This document shows positions 61,730-64,000 of a DNA stretch of 64,000 nucleotides, piece after piece. Origin of the DNA: Flavobacteria bacterium BAL38 (GTDB lineage Bacteria > Bacteroidota > Bacteroidia > Flavobacteriales > Flavobacteriaceae). Location of the stretch: the NCBI GenBank assembly GCA_000169355.1, contig AAXX01000002.1, forward strand, positions 248,001-312,000, in the 5' to 3' direction. Made by a program: the position numbers and the translations under genes. The notes beneath the pieces were generated by a model. The model saw only the letters and a program-made list of their open reading frames with translations, searched no databases and was not told the origin of the DNA. Each line of letters begins with the position of its first letter. Position 1 is the stretch's first letter.

Positions 61730-62506
61730 ATGACAAAAAAACTATTTTTCTTTTTTTTCTTTTATTCTATTGTTGTTTTTTGTCAGAACGATACATTAAT
61801 AAATGGTAAAATAGTTTCAGAATCTAACTTATTAGAAGATATTCACGTTATTAATTTGTCTAAAAACAAAGGTACAGTTACCGATTCGAGAGGATATTTT
61901 CAAATTAAAGTAAACGTTTCTGATACATTGCAATTTAGTGCAGTAAATTTAAAAGCAACTCGTTACGTTATTAAAGAAAATGATTTGTATAAAGAATTAT
62001 TGTTAATTTCTATGGAGTCTTTAATTAATGAATTAGATGAAATTGCAATAATTCATTATAAAAGCATAAATGCTGTTTCTTTAGGAATTGTTCCGGCCAA
62101 TCAAAAAACCTATACACCTGCAGAGCGAAAACTTGCAACTGCCGGAGATTTTAAATGGTATAGTCCTTTATTGATTCCGTTAGGAGGAATGAGTGTAGAT
62201 GGGCTAATTAATGCGATTAGTGGAAGAACAAGTATGTTGAAAAAGGAATTAGTTGTAGAAAGAAAAGAAATTTTACAAGCAAAGACTTCTGATTATTTTG
62301 AAAGAAGTTATTTTACTAAAACGCTAAAAATCCCTGATGATTATGTGGATGGTTTTTTGTTTTACATTGTTGAAAACGAAAGGTATGTAAGGGCTATGAA
62401 AAATAAAAACAAAGCAATGGCAACTTTTATTTTATCTGAATTAGCGGTAGAATATACTAAGTTGAAAGAATTGAATGTATCAAAAACGAATAATAATGAA
62501 GAATAA
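61730..62506 (+). CDS. CarboxypepD_reg-like domain protein, first of tandem pair
   Basis: The 258-residue exported protein has a signal peptide (KKLFFFFFFYSIVVFCQ) and a carboxypeptidase regulatory-like domain (about residues 22-95: INGKIVSESNLLEDIHVINL, GTVTDSRGYFQIKVNVSDTL), a beta-sandwich common at the N-terminus of SusC-like transporters but here without a barrel. The rest is not recognised. It is the first gene of a four-gene block and shares architecture with the next protein, overlapping it by 11 bp. Confidence 0.85.
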   Translation: MTKKLFFFFFFYSIVVFCQNDTLINGKIVSESNLLEDIHVINLSKNKGTVTDSRGYFQIKVNVSDTLQFSAVNLKATRYVIKENDLYKELLLISMESLINELDEIAIIHYKSINAVSLGIVPANQKTYTPAERKLATAGDFKWYSPLLIPLGGMSVDGLINAISGRTSMLKKELVVERKEILQAKTSDYFERSYFTKTLKIPDDYVDGFLFYIVENERYVRAMKNKNKAMATFILSELAVEYTKLKELNVSKTNNNEE

Positions 62507-63329
62507 TTTTACTTTTTTGATTATCGTATTGTTAACCCAAATTGGTTTTAGTCAACATATAGATAGAAAAGTTTTAAAGGGTAGAATAGTAGCCGATTCT
62601 ATAGAAGTAGAAAATCTAACCGTATTTAATATTACATCAAACATTGGAGCTGTAACTAATCCCGATGGTAAATTTTCTATAAAAGCTAGAGCAACGGATA
62701 CGTTATACATTCAAGGAATTTCATACGATTCAAAAAAATATGTTTTAACAAATAAGGATTTTTGGCTAGAGGAACTAGAAATTATCTTGCAAGTAAAGGT
62801 TACCGAATTAGATGAAGTAGAAGTTACACCATATACCCTTACGGGAATAATTGAAGTAGACACAAAAAGGATTCAGGTTTACGGAGAAGCTTTTTATGGA
62901 ATAGACGCCAAAATAGTAAAACATTATGAAGATGATGTGCGATCTGGAACTCCTATAAATACAGCCATGCCAAGTCATTTTGCGCCAAATGGGTCAAATT
63001 TTAATTTTCTAGCCATTGGTGCCGGATTAGTAAGTTTATTTGTAAAAGATAGAAATCCTAAAAAACATTCAGAGTTTGCCTTTGAAGAACGAAGACAAAA
63101 AGATATCCAATCTAAATCATTCTCAGACCACATTTTTGAGCGTTTTTCTCATAATTTTTTTGTAGAAACCTTAAAAATTAAACATGAAGATATTCCATTC
63201 TTTTTGCAATACGCTGAAATGCCAGTTAAAGATTTGTCTCTTTTTTTAAAACCCGAATATGAATTGCAACTTATTCAATATTTAACCGAAAAAGCAAAAA
63301 CATACAAATTAGAAAAACAAAAAGAATAA
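62496..63329 (+). CDS. CarboxypepD_reg-like domain protein, second of tandem pair
   Basis: The ~277-residue protein has a signal peptide (MKNNFTFLIIVLLTQIGFSQH) and the same N-terminal domain as the gene before it (LKGRIVADSIEVENLTVFNI, GAVTNPDGKFSIKARATDTL, then TELDEVEVTPY), so the two are tandem paralogues, although the C-terminal halves differ. A longer frame to 62475 adds seven residues inside the previous gene; ATG at 62496 is the better start and overlaps the previous stop by 11 bp, suggesting translational coupling. Function unknown. Confidence 0.85.
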   Translation: MKNNFTFLIIVLLTQIGFSQHIDRKVLKGRIVADSIEVENLTVFNITSNIGAVTNPDGKFSIKARATDTLYIQGISYDSKKYVLTNKDFWLEELEIILQVKVTELDEVEVTPYTLTGIIEVDTKRIQVYGEAFYGIDAKIVKHYEDDVRSGTPINTAMPSHFAPNGSNFNFLAIGAGLVSLFVKDRNPKKHSEFAFEERRQKDIQSKSFSDHIFERFSHNFFVETLKIKHEDIPFFLQYAEMPVKDLSLFLKPEYELQLIQYLTEKAKTYKLEKQKE

Positions 63330-63345
63330 TTACTATTTTTACCAA

Positions 63346-63852
63346 ATGAAGAAATATCTTTTACAAATTGCACTCCCTTTTTTATTAATTCTGCTTTTAA
63401 GTTCTTTTGCTGTTCATAAATTTTATGTTTCGGTTACCCAAATTGATTATGTAGCCAATAAAAAAAGAATCGAAATTACGCATAGAATTTTTATTGATGA
63501 TTTAGAAAAGGCTTTAGAATCGAAATACAATAAAAAAGTGTATTTAACTTCTTCTAAAGAATTGCCAGAAGCAGAAACGTTAATTAAAAATTATTTAAAA
63601 GAAAACATTAAAATTTCCATCAATAGAAAGCCTCAAAATATTGAATTTTTAGCCAGAGAAGTAGAAGGCGATGTGTTAATTTTTTACACTAAAATTGCTA
63701 TTTCAAAAAAAATAAATACCTTCGAAATCTTTAATTCATTATTAACAGATATTTATAAGGAGCAACAAAATATTGTGCATACCAATATAAATGGTAACAA
63801 AAAAAGCATTTTGTTGACTAATACAGAATTACAAGAAAAAATTGACTATTAA
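63346..63852 (+). CDS. DUF6702 family protein
   Basis: The 168-residue protein has an N-terminal hydrophobic segment (YLLQIALPFLLILLLSSFA), followed by HKFYVSVTQIDYVANKKRIE and THRIFIDDLEKALE, the marks of DUF6702 in Bacteroidota. It is probably periplasmic or membrane-anchored. Function unknown. It starts 16 bp after the preceding gene and is followed 15 bp later by the probable M1 peptidase, so it belongs to one operon. Confidence 0.85.
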   Translation: MKKYLLQIALPFLLILLLSSFAVHKFYVSVTQIDYVANKKRIEITHRIFIDDLEKALESKYNKKVYLTSSKELPEAETLIKNYLKENIKISINRKPQNIEFLAREVEGDVLIFYTKIAISKKINTFEIFNSLLTDIYKEQQNIVHTNINGNKKSILLTNTELQEKIDY

Positions 63853-63867
63853 ACTGACCAAATTATT

Positions 63868-64000
63868 ATGAAAAATTCAATTGTATTGAGTTCATTTTTA
63901 TCTTTATTTATTTCTTTTGGAGCATTGGCTCAAGAAGTAAAAAAAGAAGAAAAAAAACGCGAACCTGGACATTATAACGAAAACAAATTTCGTCAAATGT
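63868..64000 (+). CDS. Probable M1-family metallopeptidase, N-terminal fragment (3' end outside window)
   Basis: An open frame from ATG at 63868 runs off the window. It starts with a signal peptide (SSFLSLFISFGALAQE) and a charged stretch, then HYNENKFRQM. That segment is what I recall at the N-terminus of flavobacterial M1 aminopeptidases, which also follow DUF6702 genes, but the catalytic HExxH lies beyond the window, so the call rests on the short N-terminal match and context. Confidence 0.6.
   Translation, partial: MKNSIVLSSFLSLFISFGALAQEVKKEEKKREPGHYNENKFRQM

Overview
The window is a chromosomal segment of a Bacteroidota bacterium, almost certainly a Flavobacteriaceae member close to Flavobacterium. 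The evidence is the low-GC sequence, promoters with a TAnnTTTG -7 element and an upstream TTG instead of sigma-70 boxes, no visible Shine-Dalgarno sequences, and family-specific genes: type IX secretion (T9SS) sorting domains of types A and B, the T9SS plug protein, an S46 dipeptidyl peptidase, a Na+-NQR operon, DUF5916, DUF3667 and DUF6702 proteins, and a GxxExxY protein. No plasmid backbone, prophage or CRISPR array is visible. Most of the window is core genome, with a few mobile or repeat-associated spots.

Layout. 1-12 kb: the end of a deoxynucleoside kinase, a TrmH-type RNA methyltransferase, mutS, a tRNA-Gly/tRNA-Leu pair, a YegP-like protein, two tandem small lipoproteins, a DPP11-like S46 peptidase, Kdo transferase (waaA), a DegT-type sugar aminotransferase with galE, and a cytoplasmic-looking M23 protein. 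12-16 kb: fabD, an FMN reductase and pirin pair, then a very AT-rich patch with two 87-residue paralogues of unknown function separated by a perfect 54-bp palindrome. 16-26 kb: a sugar O-acetyltransferase, U32 peptidase-like protein, aspartate aminotransferase, desaturase, rsmG, a small lipoprotein, pruA, and a compact operon of T9SS plug, DUF3667 and apaG. 26-38 kb: nqrABCDEF, a 1405-residue secreted M43 metalloprotease with a T9SS type A signal lying between two identical 30-bp terminators, then a small NQR-linked protein and apbE, which probably flavinylates NqrB and NqrC. 38-43.8 kb: a methyltransferase, a GxxExxY gene framed by 29-bp inverted repeats, map, an acetyl-CoA hydrolase/transferase, an RRM protein, and a complete IS3-family insertion sequence with a slippery A_AAA_AAG site and a 3-bp target duplication. 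43.8-53.2 kb: a 1200-residue T9SS type B protein, then a TetR/ABC/HlyD/TolC export operon whose ATPase has lost most canonical motifs, and an exported leucine-rich-repeat protein. 53.3-64 kb: a 59-residue collagen-like lipoprotein translationally coupled to gpmI, a DUF5916 outer-membrane protein, two convergent L,D-transpeptidases, a GNAT acetyltransferase, two identical tRNA-Gly(TCC) genes, peptidase E, and an operon of two CarboxypepD_reg-like proteins, a DUF6702 protein and the start of what is probably an M1 aminopeptidase.

Themes. Many genes serve the cell envelope or secretion: LPS core, T9SS plug and two T9SS cargos, an export pump, peptidoglycan cross-linking and several lipoproteins. 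Energy metabolism is represented by the Na+-pumping NADH dehydrogenase with its flavin transferase. The most unusual items are the degenerate ABC exporter, the GxxExxY cassette with its inverted repeats, the 54-bp palindrome between paralogous small genes, the twin terminators around the metalloprotease, and the collagen-like micro-lipoprotein sharing a TAATG junction with gpmI. I cannot establish from sequence alone that any of these is a new system.
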